This document shows, one piece after another, positions 9,641 through 18,972 of a stretch of DNA of 64,000 nucleotides. The position numbers and the translations under genes were made by a program. The stretch spans positions 2,060,404 to 2,124,403 of the forward strand of contig NZ_KI866530.1 in the NCBI RefSeq assembly GCF_000511175.1, given 5' to 3'. Source of the stretch: Sediminibacterium salmoneum NBRC 103935. Lineage in GTDB: Bacteria; Bacteroidota; Bacteroidia; Chitinophagales; Chitinophagaceae. Positions within the stretch are counted from its first letter, which is position 1; every line of letters starts with the position of its first letter. Below the pieces are notes generated by a model, which was not told the origin of the DNA, did no database searches, and saw only the letters and a program-made list of their open reading frames with translations.

Positions 9641-11354
9641 GCTGATCCATTTCGGTTTTTACAAATTCCATAAGGGTTTTAATATAGGCAGGAGTTAGAT
9701 TAAATTCCAGTCCGGCAGTTTTGTACAATTCAGGTAATGTTTTTGTGCCTCCCAAACTCAGGGCATTCATATAGTTTTCCAAGGCCTGTTCGGGATTATT
9801 CTTGTATTGCATCCAAAGACCTATAGCACCCAATTGTGCAATACCGTATTCAATATAGTAGAAGGGCACTTCAAATAAATGCAATTGTCTTTGCCAGCCA
9901 ATAGCTCTGTAGGCATCCAACCCTGTATAATCAATTGCTGATGTGGAGAATTCAGTAAGAATATTCATCCAGGCAGCTGTTCTTTCTTCAACGCTGTGCT
10001 GTGGATGCTCATATACCCAGTGCTGAAACTTATCGATGATGGCAATCCATGGGAAGATGGTGATGGTTCTTTCCAACTGATGTTCTTTGGCTCTAAGCAA
10101 ATCAGATTCATTATCAAAAAATGCCTGCCAGTGATCCATACTGAAAAGCTCCATTGCCATACTGGCTACCTCTGCAATTTCCATTGGATATTCCTTGAAA
10201 GCAGATAAAGGAAGCGGATGTGCCAAAAAAGAATGCACCGCATGTCCGCCCTCGTGCACCATAGTTGTTACATCACTCATTTGTCCGGCTGCATTCATAA
10301 AAATAAAAGGAGCTCCGCTTTCTGCCAAAGGACAGTTGTAACCTCCCGGAGCCTTACCCTTGCGGCTCTCCAAATCAAAATGATTCATCTCTTTCATTTT
10401 GCGAAGGCAATCCGCAAAGAATGGATTCAGCTGATCAAAACATTTTACTGTCTTTTCGTATAAATCTTCACCCGTAGTAAACGGTTTTAAAGGTTGTGTT
10501 CCGGCAGGCTCTGCTTCAGTATCCCAGGGCCTTAATGTATCCAGTCCCAGCTTTTGACGTTTTCTTTCATAGATTTCGTTCACCAGTGGTAATACATATT
10601 GCTTCACCGCTTCATGAAACTGAAAACAATCTTCCTTGGAATAATCAAACCGACCCAGTTCTTTAAACTTATAGTCTCTGTAATTTTCAAAACCGGCATT
10701 CACCGCTATCTGATGACGCTTGGCTATCAGGGTTGAATACAATTCATGCATGGCCGCTTCGTCTTGCTTTCTACGATCCTGAATTTTATAATAAACAGAT
10801 TCACGTAATTTTCTGTCACTACTCTCCAGAAACTTGGCTGCCTGTTGTAAGGTATACTCTTTTCCATCTACTTCAATAGTCATCTTTCCGGCAATCGCTC
10901 CGTATTGTTGCTGCAAAACACTTAGCTCAGCGGCAATAGGAATATTTTCTTCTCTAAACAATTCAATGCTTTTTCTTACCGAACGCAAATAAGTATGATA
11001 AAGCGACTGGTCCAGCTCATTAATGAAGGGGCAGTTGATTAATTTTTTGTTCAGTAAATCTGCATAAGACTGTAGCTTAGGCTGAATTTCCATGCAGAAA
11101 TAAGTAAACGCATCCTCCAGTGTTTTATCTGTAGTATCGCAGGTCATTTTAATTTGTCTCCAGCAAGCGTCTTCACTTACCACTGCCTCCAGTTCACTCA
11201 AATCCTGCAGCCATTGCGATAAATCTGCTTTATTATTCAGGGGTCTTTCAGACAACTCTATAAAATAGGGCTCCAGGCTATTCCAGTCAGTTACCATATA
11301 ATCAGCAGGCAAAAAACTTCTGGGAATCTTCTGTATCGCAGCTTTCGGGTGCAT
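9627..11354 (-). CDS. M3 family oligoendopeptidase (PepF-like)
   Basis: A 575-residue zinc metallopeptidase. The HExxH-type motif is HEGGHAVHSF (about residue 370), followed by the downstream metal-binding Glu region EVASMAMELFSMDHW. The N-terminal region is the helical oligoendopeptidase F domain. The enzyme should cleave short peptides in the cytoplasm, as no signal peptide is seen. A GTG two codons upstream (11360) is also possible; ATG 11354 is preferred. A TAAATTTG -7 element lies 18 bases upstream. The 3' end overlaps the PSP1 gene on the other strand by 14 bases. Confidence 0.93.
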   Translation of the reverse strand: MHPKAAIQKIPRSFLPADYMVTDWNSLEPYFIELSERPLNNKADLSQWLQDLSELEAVVSEDACWRQIKMTCDTTDKTLEDAFTYFCMEIQPKLQSYADLLNKKLINCPFINELDQSLYHTYLRSVRKSIELFREENIPIAAELSVLQQQYGAIAGKMTIEVDGKEYTLQQAAKFLESSDRKLRESVYYKIQDRRKQDEAAMHELYSTLIAKRHQIAVNAGFENYRDYKFKELGRFDYSKEDCFQFHEAVKQYVLPLVNEIYERKRQKLGLDTLRPWDTEAEPAGTQPLKPFTTGEDLYEKTVKCFDQLNPFFADCLRKMKEMNHFDLESRKGKAPGGYNCPLAESGAPFIFMNAAGQMSDVTTMVHEGGHAVHSFLAHPLPLSAFKEYPMEIAEVASMAMELFSMDHWQAFFDNESDLLRAKEHQLERTITIFPWIAIIDKFQHWVYEHPQHSVEERTAAWMNILTEFSTSAIDYTGLDAYRAIGWQRQLHLFEVPFYYIEYGIAQLGAIGLWMQYKNNPEQALENYMNALSLGGTKTLPELYKTAGLEFNLTPAYIKTLMEFVKTEMDQLIPA

Positions 11355-11372
11355 ATTCACTCAATTTAACCG

Positions 11373-11380
11373 CAAATTTA
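11373..11380 (-). promoter_or_regulatory. TAnnTTTG -7 element, M3 peptidase gene
   Basis: TAAATTTG on the minus strand is an exact match to the Bacteroidota -7 consensus, 18 bases upstream of ATG 11354. No clear -33 box was seen. Confidence 0.5.
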
Positions 11381-11464
11381 GGGCAACTGTACCTTGCAGT
11401 TGGTTCAGGAATCTTATTTTTACAAACTTTTATTTTTTGAGACCTAAGCGCTGAAGACATTATT

Positions 11465-13315
11465 GTGAGTAATACTATACACCTTTTACCTGATCATATA
11501 GCCAATCAGATCGCTGCTGGTGAAGTAATTCAAAGACCTGCCAGTGCAGTGAAGGAATTATTGGAGAACGCAGTGGACGCTGGTGCTACACAAATACAAT
11601 TACTGGTAAATGACGCCGGAAAGGCACTGATTCAGGTAATAGACAATGGCAAGGGCATGAGTCCGGAAGATGCCAGCATTGCCTTTGAAAGACATGCTAC
11701 CAGTAAAATCAGACAGATTGAAGATTTGTTCCGAATCAGCACCATGGGATTCAGAGGAGAAGCATTGGCATCGGTAGCTGCGGTATCACAAGTTGAATTA
11801 AAAACCAGAAGAGCAGAAGATGAACTGGGTTGTTGGGTAGAAGTGGAAAACAGCAAAGTAATTCGTCAGGAAGCCTGTACCGCTGCGGTAGGCACCAGTA
11901 TCAGCATGAAAAATTTATTCTTTAATGTTCCTGCCCGCAGAAATTTCTTAAAGAGTAATGCAGCCGAAATGCGGCATATCATGGATGAATTCATCCGGGT
12001 TGCCATGGCTAATCCAGCAATATTTTTCTCTTTAAAAAGCAATGGTCAGGAAGTATACCATCTGGAAGCCGGTTCACGCAAGCAAAGAATTGTACAGATT
12101 TTAGGCAACAGTTATAATGCAAAATTGGTGACGGTTTCAGAAGAAACAGATTATATGAATATCAGCGGCTTTATTGGCAAACCCGATACTGCTCGGAAAA
12201 CAAGAGGTGATCAGTATTTCTTTGTGAATAATCGTTTCATTAAAAGTGCTTACTTAAATCATGCAGTGAATGCGGCGTTTGAAGGATTGATTGCAAAAGA
12301 TAGTTTTCCCAGCTATGTGCTGTATATAGATTTAGATCCGGGTCAGGTAGACATCAATGTGCATCCAACCAAACAGGAAATTAAGTTTGAGGATGAAAAG
12401 ATTGTGTATGCATTTGTTCAGGCAGCCATCAAACATGCATTGGCACAATTTAGCATAGCTCCTTCTTTAGACTTTTCATTGAACGCAGATATTCAGGGTT
12501 TGGATGCAGTAAGCAAACCTTTTACCAGCAACCAGAAGGATGCAGCTGTTTCATCCAGCCTCTATAAGGCATTCACTCAGAAACACCAGGCTCATTTAAT
12601 TGAACCCAGTGCAAAATCTGAATTGAAAAGCTGGAAGTCTTTCTTTGAGCCTTCGGGTTCCGCTTCAGACCTATTGGGTGGAGATGCAGGAAAAGAGAAA
12701 CAGATTTTTGAAGAATCATTTACAGGTAACCGTTTACTGAATGTACCGGTTGTACAACAGTATTTACAGGTACAGCAAACCTATATCATTGCTACAACCG
12801 AAAAAGGCTTTTTACTCGTACATCAGCAGCTGGCACATGAACGAATTTTGTATGAAAAGTACAGTCAGGCGGTACACAACAAACAAGCTCCTACACAAAA
12901 GAGCTTATTCCCAATACCATTGGAATTAACTGTTTCCGATAAAGTATTACTGGATGAATTGTTACCCGACTTACAATTAATCGGATATCAGATAGAAAAA
13001 GATGAACAGCAGGAATATTTAATTCAGGGTACACCTGCCGATATTACAACAGGAAACGAGAAGCATGCGATTGAAATGTTGATTGAGCAATTCAAGCATT
13101 TCAGCAGTGATGTTAAATTCAGTCAACGGGAGAAACTGGTTCGTTGCATGGCCAAACAACAATCCATTAAATCGGGCACAGGTATGGATGAGAGAGAAAT
13201 GGCGAAACTGGTTAATGATTTGTTTGTCTGCAATACGCCTAATATAAGCCCCTCTGGTTCCCCCACTTTTATTGAATACAAAGGCAATTACCTGGAGCAG
13301 TTATTTAATAAATAA
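11465..13315 (+). CDS. mutL: DNA mismatch repair protein MutL
   Basis: A 616-residue protein that starts at GTG 11465; the start MSNTIHLLPDHIANQIAAGE is canonical, so no other start fits. The N-terminal GHKL ATPase is complete (ELLENAVDAGA, DNGKGM, FRGEALASVAAVS, and the VHPTKQEIKF segment of the transducer domain). After a variable linker (about 345-430) comes the dimerisation domain. The endonuclease metal motif, DQHA(x)2E(x)4E in active enzymes, reads HQQLAHERILYE, and the C-terminal GRP-type motif reads PSGSPTF, so nicking activity looks lost or altered. MutL couples MutS mismatch recognition to strand removal. Confidence 0.95.
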   Translation: MSNTIHLLPDHIANQIAAGEVIQRPASAVKELLENAVDAGATQIQLLVNDAGKALIQVIDNGKGMSPEDASIAFERHATSKIRQIEDLFRISTMGFRGEALASVAAVSQVELKTRRAEDELGCWVEVENSKVIRQEACTAAVGTSISMKNLFFNVPARRNFLKSNAAEMRHIMDEFIRVAMANPAIFFSLKSNGQEVYHLEAGSRKQRIVQILGNSYNAKLVTVSEETDYMNISGFIGKPDTARKTRGDQYFFVNNRFIKSAYLNHAVNAAFEGLIAKDSFPSYVLYIDLDPGQVDINVHPTKQEIKFEDEKIVYAFVQAAIKHALAQFSIAPSLDFSLNADIQGLDAVSKPFTSNQKDAAVSSSLYKAFTQKHQAHLIEPSAKSELKSWKSFFEPSGSASDLLGGDAGKEKQIFEESFTGNRLLNVPVVQQYLQVQQTYIIATTEKGFLLVHQQLAHERILYEKYSQAVHNKQAPTQKSLFPIPLELTVSDKVLLDELLPDLQLIGYQIEKDEQQEYLIQGTPADITTGNEKHAIEMLIEQFKHFSSDVKFSQREKLVRCMAKQQSIKSGTGMDEREMAKLVNDLFVCNTPNISPSGSPTFIEYKGNYLEQLFNK

Positions 13316-13329
13316 ATAAGGATTGGTTT

Positions 13330-14673
13330 CTACTGTTCACTAATAATAGAGGTAAGAAACTGTTCTATCTGTTTTCTTATTACAGAGGCAGAAGATTGAT
13401 GCGCATTTACCATAACAGAAAAAATTAATTCCTTCCCTTGATTGGTAACCAGGAAACCACTTAATGCAACATGATTGGAAAGTGTTCCTGTTTTGGCAAA
13501 GATTTTTCCTTCGTATCCTTTATACAGACCACCCAATGTGCCGGTATTACCAGTCGGGAAAATGGTTTTTATTCTATTCCAGCTTTGCTCCTGCTTCATT
13601 TTGCTTAATATCCAGATGAAGTCTTGCGGAGTCATTAAATTATAACGACTCAGTCCACTGCCATCCACCCATCTGGGAACTTGGGGCATTCCTTTCATAT
13701 CCGACTTCAATAAAGTATCAATGGCCTGCGCATCATTCATGATTCCCAATTTCTGATTGCCCACCATTAATAATACCTGCTCTGCATAAAAATTATCGCT
13801 TCTATGCATCATGATTTTTAAGAGACTATCTGTAGACTGCGAATAAAAATTTTCCCACTTAGGATTATCCAGCACAACCTCATTGGCATAACTCAGTATT
13901 CTGTTGAGCGTATCTTCCAGCAAAGGAATCATCAGCTGTTCCATATCTTGTTTTACAACAAAAGGAATAGAAGTTCCGTTAAAATTGCGATTGCTTTTGA
14001 CCACTGTAAAGCTATTCTCAGACTTATTTCTGGCAATAGCAAATTTACCGTCCTCTGTACTGGAAAAAATGACCAATGAGTCCTTGAACGCTTTGGGAGT
14101 AACGGTTATACGATTTCCCTTTTTACCAAAATACACCAGATTGCCATAAATCGGCATGGGTGATCTTTCCGGAGAATAATCAGCATCAAAGTCGTTCCAT
14201 GCCCAGCCATTTCCAAATGCTTCTGCTGAATATTTCGGTGCAACGATGGTGATTTTAGGGGCGTTTTTTTGCAAAAAATCAAAGGCAGGATGCTCATCAA
14301 AATCAGGATGCAAAAAACTTGGATCTCCGGTAAATCTCAATGTAATATTATCCTCGTCCTTTAAGTATTGAAAAGCAACCAGGCTATCGCTCAGATTTTT
14401 CATCGCTGCATAGCAGGTGAAAATTTTGGTGTTGCTTGCAGGAATAAAAAATTTATCTGCCTGATAATTATACAGGTATTTTCCGCTGGCGGGATCAAAT
14501 ACGCTGACTCCCAGGTGGGCAGGCTGAAAAGCCGGATGCTGAAAAAAAACCTGTTCTGCTTTTTGCTGATAAAAATCAGCTTCCTTTTGTTTTAAAGATT
14601 GCGATACGGGTTGAGATACTTTACAGGATACAAAAAGAGAAAGCAACACAACACAGAAAAACAGATTTTTCAT
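13330..14673 (-). CDS. dacB: D-alanyl-D-alanine carboxypeptidase/endopeptidase, PBP4 (DacB) family lipoprotein
   Basis: A 447-residue class C-type penicillin-binding protein. The serine motifs are all present: SNTK (S-x-x-K, about residue 80), SDN (S-x-N, about 300) and KTG (about 405). It trims peptidoglycan cross-links and stem peptides in the periplasm. ATG 14673 gives a clean lipoprotein signal ending in LFVSC; the open frame reaches a TTG at 14697 inside the upstream gene, which is less likely. It follows the arginase-family gene by 10 bases and is probably the last gene of that operon. It ends 14 bases from the mutL stop. Confidence 0.92.
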   Translation of the reverse strand: MKNLFFCVVLLSLFVSCKVSQPVSQSLKQKEADFYQQKAEQVFFQHPAFQPAHLGVSVFDPASGKYLYNYQADKFFIPASNTKIFTCYAAMKNLSDSLVAFQYLKDEDNITLRFTGDPSFLHPDFDEHPAFDFLQKNAPKITIVAPKYSAEAFGNGWAWNDFDADYSPERSPMPIYGNLVYFGKKGNRITVTPKAFKDSLVIFSSTEDGKFAIARNKSENSFTVVKSNRNFNGTSIPFVVKQDMEQLMIPLLEDTLNRILSYANEVVLDNPKWENFYSQSTDSLLKIMMHRSDNFYAEQVLLMVGNQKLGIMNDAQAIDTLLKSDMKGMPQVPRWVDGSGLSRYNLMTPQDFIWILSKMKQEQSWNRIKTIFPTGNTGTLGGLYKGYEGKIFAKTGTLSNHVALSGFLVTNQGKELIFSVMVNAHQSSASVIRKQIEQFLTSIISEQ

Positions 14674-14683
14674 TTGGCAGATT

Positions 14684-15817
14684 TTAACTTCTTTCAACAG
14701 CTCTTAACCAACGTTCAGGAATATCATTGTTACAGGCTACGATATAATCTTTATGACTGCAAGCTACAAATTTACCATCATGCAATTGCATCCACCATCT
14801 TCCTGTTCTTTTACTTTGTAAAAATGCAGTAGGAGCTTCAGCAAATGCCATGGTGAATTCATTGAATTCATTCCTGTTTTCCAAACTGGCTTCCTGCTTA
14901 CCTCTGTGGATTCCATCTATCACATACCAAATCATATGGGCTTGTTGTATAGCTGTCATTTCATGCATGTCTTTTGCTACATCATATCCGTATAGTCCAA
15001 TTGTGTTACAGATATTACTCATTCCTGCATATTGCATTAATGTGCAGGCTTCTTCTCCGTTTAATCCATTGGGTGTTACACGGTTTGCAGGCGCATGCGC
15101 ATATTGAATGGCTTCAATATCAAAGCTGAACAATTCGCTGTTCCGGATAGCGGGCTCCATTTCTTCAATTGCCTCTTTCACCCGACCCACTCTATAGAAA
15201 TCAAATCCAAGTTTATTAATCGTCTCCAGCATATGCGGATGCATATAATAGCTTTGAAATGCAATATGTGTATAGTGCTTAAGGTGATTGGGTATTCCGG
15301 TAAACATATCTACCAGAAACTGATCTGCAGGTTCCAGGCTGTCCATATCCAGGTTAATTCTGGCATCAACTGAAACAGCATCAATAATTTTATCCAATGA
15401 TCCATAGGCCTGATATTGAGGAGTGGTTATATCATGGGAACCACCCAGAATGAGTACTTTTTTACCCATCTGTATCAGTTCACTTACAACCATTTTTACC
15501 GCAGCATAACTATCTGCAAGGCTGGCTCCGGTTTTAATATTTCCCAAATCGGCTATGGTTACTTCTGAGTGCCAATAGTACAATTTGTAAAACTGAGTTC
15601 TGACTTTATTGGGGGCACTGGTATTGGTATACTGCATGCCCATGCCGCGCATTTCTCCACAGCCCACTATCACCAGGTCGGCTTCGCTGATATCGGGTAA
15701 CTCCTCTTCAAAAGCCTGGATATGTTTTCCAATTTGTGTGTCTTTGAAACCTTCATCCAAAGAAATTTCAGCAAGATTAACGGGTTCAAGAAAATCTACT
15801 ATAGAGGATAATGACAT
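14684..15817 (-). CDS. Arginase/formimidoylglutamase superfamily protein
   Basis: A 377-residue ureohydrolase-fold protein. The three metal-binding regions are recognisable but altered: GGSHD keeps the His; the DAHxD region reads DARINLD; the SFDxDxxDP region reads SFDIEAIQYAHAP. Several Mn ligands of classic arginase are therefore replaced, so catalysis of an arginase-type reaction is uncertain. Bacteroidota genomes often label such genes formimidoylglutamase. ATG 15817 is chosen over a TTG at 15868. It lies 56 bases after a response-regulator gene and 10 bases before dacB. Confidence 0.78.
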   Translation of the reverse strand: MSLSSIVDFLEPVNLAEISLDEGFKDTQIGKHIQAFEEELPDISEADLVIVGCGEMRGMGMQYTNTSAPNKVRTQFYKLYYWHSEVTIADLGNIKTGASLADSYAAVKMVVSELIQMGKKVLILGGSHDITTPQYQAYGSLDKIIDAVSVDARINLDMDSLEPADQFLVDMFTGIPNHLKHYTHIAFQSYYMHPHMLETINKLGFDFYRVGRVKEAIEEMEPAIRNSELFSFDIEAIQYAHAPANRVTPNGLNGEEACTLMQYAGMSNICNTIGLYGYDVAKDMHEMTAIQQAHMIWYVIDGIHRGKQEASLENRNEFNEFTMAFAEAPTAFLQSKRTGRWWMQLHDGKFVACSHKDYIVACNNDIPERWLRAVERS

Positions 15818-15873
15818 GGGTACGATTTTGTACCCCTTTAACGAAAAAAACCTATTGATTATTGCCAATAAAA

Positions 15874-16578
15874 TTAATCGGTGTATTTGTAACCAACACC
15901 ACGAACAGAATGAAAATAAACGGGGTTCCGGCTATCTTCTTCAAAATACTTTCTAAAACTAAGAATAAAATTATCGATGGTTCGTGTGGTTGGATACACG
16001 TTGTATCCCCATACCACCTGTAAGATTTTTTCCCGGGTAACCACTTCTCCCTTGTTTTCTATCAGGAGTTTCAGCAGCATGGCTTCTTTTTTACTTAAGT
16101 CTACATGCTGACCGTTCCAGGTGATGGCATCCTGTGCTTTAAAGTCGATCAGGTTATTACCGAATTTGTATTGATCTCCTATTGATTCCTTCACCTGGAG
16201 TCGTTTGTTTTTTTCAATAAGCTTTGAAACTCTTATTAAAAGTTCGTCCAGGTTAAAGGGCTTAGTTAAATAGTCGTCTGCTCCCTTCTTTAAGCCCAGT
16301 ACTTTGTCGGCGGGTGTGTTTTTAGCACTCAGCATCAGTATGGGCACTTCATTGTTGTGTACACGTATGCTCTCAGTTACACTTATTCCGTCCAGCTCAG
16401 GAAGCATTATGTCCATGATAATTAAATCGAAATAAGCATTTTCTACTTTCTTGAGTGCTTCATTCCCATCAAAAGCAGAAGTTACTTCATAGCCCTCCAT
16501 TTCCAGATTCAGCTTTAATGCTTCATGCAAATTCAATTCATCCTCAACAATGAGAATATTTGCTTTATCTGTTGCCAT
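15874..16578 (-). CDS. OmpR/PhoB family response regulator
   Basis: A 234-residue protein with a receiver domain (1-120; acidic pair VEDE, phospho-acceptor Asp in IIMDIMLPELDG, conserved Ser in LMLSAK, Lys in LTKPF) and a C-terminal winged helix (about 135-232, ending RGVGYKYTD). It is a transcription factor activated by the histidine kinase encoded two bases upstream, and the genes are probably translationally coupled. No target sites could be identified. Confidence 0.95.
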   Translation of the reverse strand: MATDKANILIVEDELNLHEALKLNLEMEGYEVTSAFDGNEALKKVENAYFDLIIMDIMLPELDGISVTESIRVHNNEVPILMLSAKNTPADKVLGLKKGADDYLTKPFNLDELLIRVSKLIEKNKRLQVKESIGDQYKFGNNLIDFKAQDAITWNGQHVDLSKKEAMLLKLLIENKGEVVTREKILQVVWGYNVYPTTRTIDNFILSFRKYFEEDSRNPVYFHSVRGVGYKYTD

Positions 16579-16580
16579 TT

Positions 16581-17555
16581 TTACGATTTAAATGTGACCT
16601 TAAAAATACTTCCATTTGGTTGATTATCTGTCACAGAAATGTAGCCATTATGGGTTTCAACAATTTTTTTGCAGAGATACAAGCCTAGTCCGGTCCCCTG
16701 CGCCTTCCGGGTATTTTCGCTCCCACTCCTGTAAAATTTATCGAAAATGCTTTTCTTTTCCCTGTCTTCAATACCTGGACCTAAATCTGCAATAGCCAAA
16801 CAGATTTTATTAGCACTTCTTACCAGTGTAACATGAATAGGCAGATTCTTAGGAGCATATTTAATTGCATTCTCCAATAAATTATTCAGCAGCATTTGCA
16901 GTAAAAACGGATCTCCTTCAATGAAAATATTTTCTTCTATTGAATCGGTGATTTCCCTTTCAGGAAACCTGCTTTTGCAATCATCCACACTGGTCTCAGC
17001 AATATCCGTCAGGTTGATTTGCTGAAAATTTACCTTGTATCCTCCTGCATCCAACTGAGAAGTAAATAAAATATTATTACACAAAGCGTTCAGCCGGTTT
17101 GCTTCCTGCAGCGTATTCGCAATTAGTTTTTGTTGCTTTTCTTCTTCAAGTTTTCTTCTTTGCAGTGTTTCCAAATTTAACTGAGCAACAGCAATTGGTG
17201 TTTTTAATTCATGCGTAATAGCCATCATAAAATTCTGCTGATGAGCAGAAAACTTAAGTTGCCGACGTGTGGCACGGTATACATAAACGGCACCAACTAA
17301 AATTAAGGCGAGAAAAGTAAGCCCCTCTCCAACGTACTGTGCTGTTTTTCGTTTGCGCAGTTCTTCAATACGGGCCAGTTTATTAATATATTCAGGATCG
17401 TCTTTGTAAATTTCTGAAATTCTTATTTCCGCCAGAATTCCATTTTGCTTTTCCAGGGCAATAAACCACCAGGCAAGCGCTGCAATCATGTATAAAAGTA
17501 AAAACCAATATACAAAAGTTACAAATGCCAATTTAGGTGGCTTCAGCGTTTTCAT
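16581..17555 (-). CDS. Sensor histidine kinase
   Basis: A 324-residue kinase with two membrane segments (about 10-32 and 75-95) around a short periplasmic loop of about 40 residues. The HisKA domain has the phospho-acceptor His in ITHELKTPIAVAQ (about residue 115). The ATPase domain shows the N box (NNLLENAIKYAP), DLGPG and GTGLGLYL. The loop is small, so the signal is probably sensed in or near the membrane. Its ATG overlaps the gldH stop (ATGA), and its response regulator follows directly. Confidence 0.95.
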   Translation of the reverse strand: MKTLKPPKLAFVTFVYWFLLLYMIAALAWWFIALEKQNGILAEIRISEIYKDDPEYINKLARIEELRKRKTAQYVGEGLTFLALILVGAVYVYRATRRQLKFSAHQQNFMMAITHELKTPIAVAQLNLETLQRRKLEEEKQQKLIANTLQEANRLNALCNNILFTSQLDAGGYKVNFQQINLTDIAETSVDDCKSRFPEREITDSIEENIFIEGDPFLLQMLLNNLLENAIKYAPKNLPIHVTLVRSANKICLAIADLGPGIEDREKKSIFDKFYRSGSENTRKAQGTGLGLYLCKKIVETHNGYISVTDNQPNGSIFKVTFKS

Positions 17556-18025
17556 TTAGCTACTTTTTCTACTCGGATACCTGCATTCAGAACATAAGGC
17601 AAAGGATCTTCCCGCATTGCTTGCTGAAGGGTGAATTTATAGGTTCCTGATTTCAAATGAATAGGTGCTTGGGTAAGACGTATACGATGGTCAAAAACAT
17701 CATCCATCCCTGTTCCCAGCCATCCTCTGCGATTGTCTGCCAATCGCAAATTGATTAATTGTTTTTTAGCTGAATCGCCGGGTGATTGAGTAGAGAAATG
17801 AACCCAGAGATTATTATACCTATAGGCGTCTTCATGTCTTACAACAGCATAAATATGGTACAGTGCATTGGTATCTGTAACAGCAAATCGAAAATCAGGC
17901 TGGTTGCTGGCCGCCCATTCGTGTTTTTGAAAAAAAGCTACTTTTTCGAAGACCCCATTCGATTGGCAACTGCTCAAAAGCATGATTGCCAAGCCTGCTA
18001 CCAGAAAAGTTTTCGCTAAATCCAT
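17552..18025 (-). CDS. gldH: Gliding-motility lipoprotein GldH-like
   Basis: A 157-residue lipoprotein with signal ending in LLSSC and the GldH features (NLWVHFSTQSPGD, GWLGTGMDDVFDHRI, PHxLxSGTYKF-like region). In Flavobacterium, GldH is needed for gliding and the type IX secretion machinery; many Bacteroidota carry it without visible gliding. ATG 18025 gives a normal signal peptide; an upstream ATG at 18064 would overlap yicC and add 13 residues. The stop overlaps the histidine kinase start by 4 bases. The family call is from residue pattern and length only. Confidence 0.8.
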   Translation of the reverse strand: MDLAKTFLVAGLAIMLLSSCQSNGVFEKVAFFQKHEWAASNQPDFRFAVTDTNALYHIYAVVRHEDAYRYNNLWVHFSTQSPGDSAKKQLINLRLADNRRGWLGTGMDDVFDHRIRLTQAPIHLKSGTYKFTLQQAMREDPLPYVLNAGIRVEKVAK

Positions 18026-18053
18026 ATTATCAAAGATACAGACTGTGCTGAAT

Positions 18054-18929
18054 CTATAAAACATTCAAAATTTGCTCTTTTGCCTTCTCCAGTTCATCTT
18101 TCATTAAAATAACTGCTTTTTGCATGGTGGCATCGTAGGCTTTAGATCCCGTAGTATTAATTTCCCTTCCAAACTCCTGTAAAATAAAAGACAGTTTTTT
18201 ACCTTTTGAAAGACCGCTTTCATTCAATACTGTTCTGAAATAAGCACAGTGATTATTCAGACGAACCTGCTCTTCACTGATATCAATTTTTTCAATATAG
18301 TAAATCAACTCCTGTTCCAGTCTGTTTGGATCGTAGTTTTCCTTACCTACATTTTCTTCCAGCACTTTTACTAAACCTTCTTTTATTTTGGTTCGGCGCA
18401 GTGGCTCTAGTTGAGTTATAAGTTGCTGCTGTTCTTCTATATTCTTTAGTCTGACCAATAAATCAGCTTCAATGGATTTACCTTCTTCCTTTCTGTGATT
18501 ATTCAGCTGAGCAATGGCTTCTTTCAACAGATTTTCAAAATGACTCCACTCTGATTCAGATAACATTTCAGTGGATGGGGTAATAACATCCGGCAATTTC
18601 AAAATGGTGCTTAATATATCCCCTGTTGCCAGACCCAGTTCATTGGCCAATTGTGATACCGGCTGAAAATAAGCTTTAGCAAGATCCGTATTAATGGTTA
18701 CCGGCTTATTAGCCCCATTCAGTTTAATGGTAATATTACATTCAACACTACCTCTTTGTAATCCTTCGTTCAATAAGTTCCTTACATCAAATTCATAGGG
18801 TTTCAGTAAAGCAGGAATATTCAGTCGCAAATCAAATTGCTTTCCATTTAAAGACTTGATTTCAATTAAAAAATTCTTATCGCCGATGGCTTGTTCTGCT
18901 CTGCCGTAACCAGTCATTGAATATAACAT
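18054..18929 (-). CDS. YicC/YloC family endoribonuclease
   Basis: A 291-residue protein with the family start MLYSMTGYGRAE, the IKSLNGKQFDLRL segment, and the C-terminal DUF1732 part (EEQVRLNNHCAYF, KGKKLSFILQEFGREINT, GSKA). YicC in E. coli and YloC in Bacillus cleave RNA. It is the first gene of a minus-strand run that continues with gldH and the two-component pair. Length is normal. Confidence 0.93.
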   Translation of the reverse strand: MLYSMTGYGRAEQAIGDKNFLIEIKSLNGKQFDLRLNIPALLKPYEFDVRNLLNEGLQRGSVECNITIKLNGANKPVTINTDLAKAYFQPVSQLANELGLATGDILSTILKLPDVITPSTEMLSESEWSHFENLLKEAIAQLNNHRKEEGKSIEADLLVRLKNIEEQQQLITQLEPLRRTKIKEGLVKVLEENVGKENYDPNRLEQELIYYIEKIDISEEQVRLNNHCAYFRTVLNESGLSKGKKLSFILQEFGREINTTGSKAYDATMQKAVILMKDELEKAKEQILNVL

Positions 18930-18972
18930 ACCAAACTGTTTAAGTAAAAGTAAAGGAACATTAGCAGATTAG

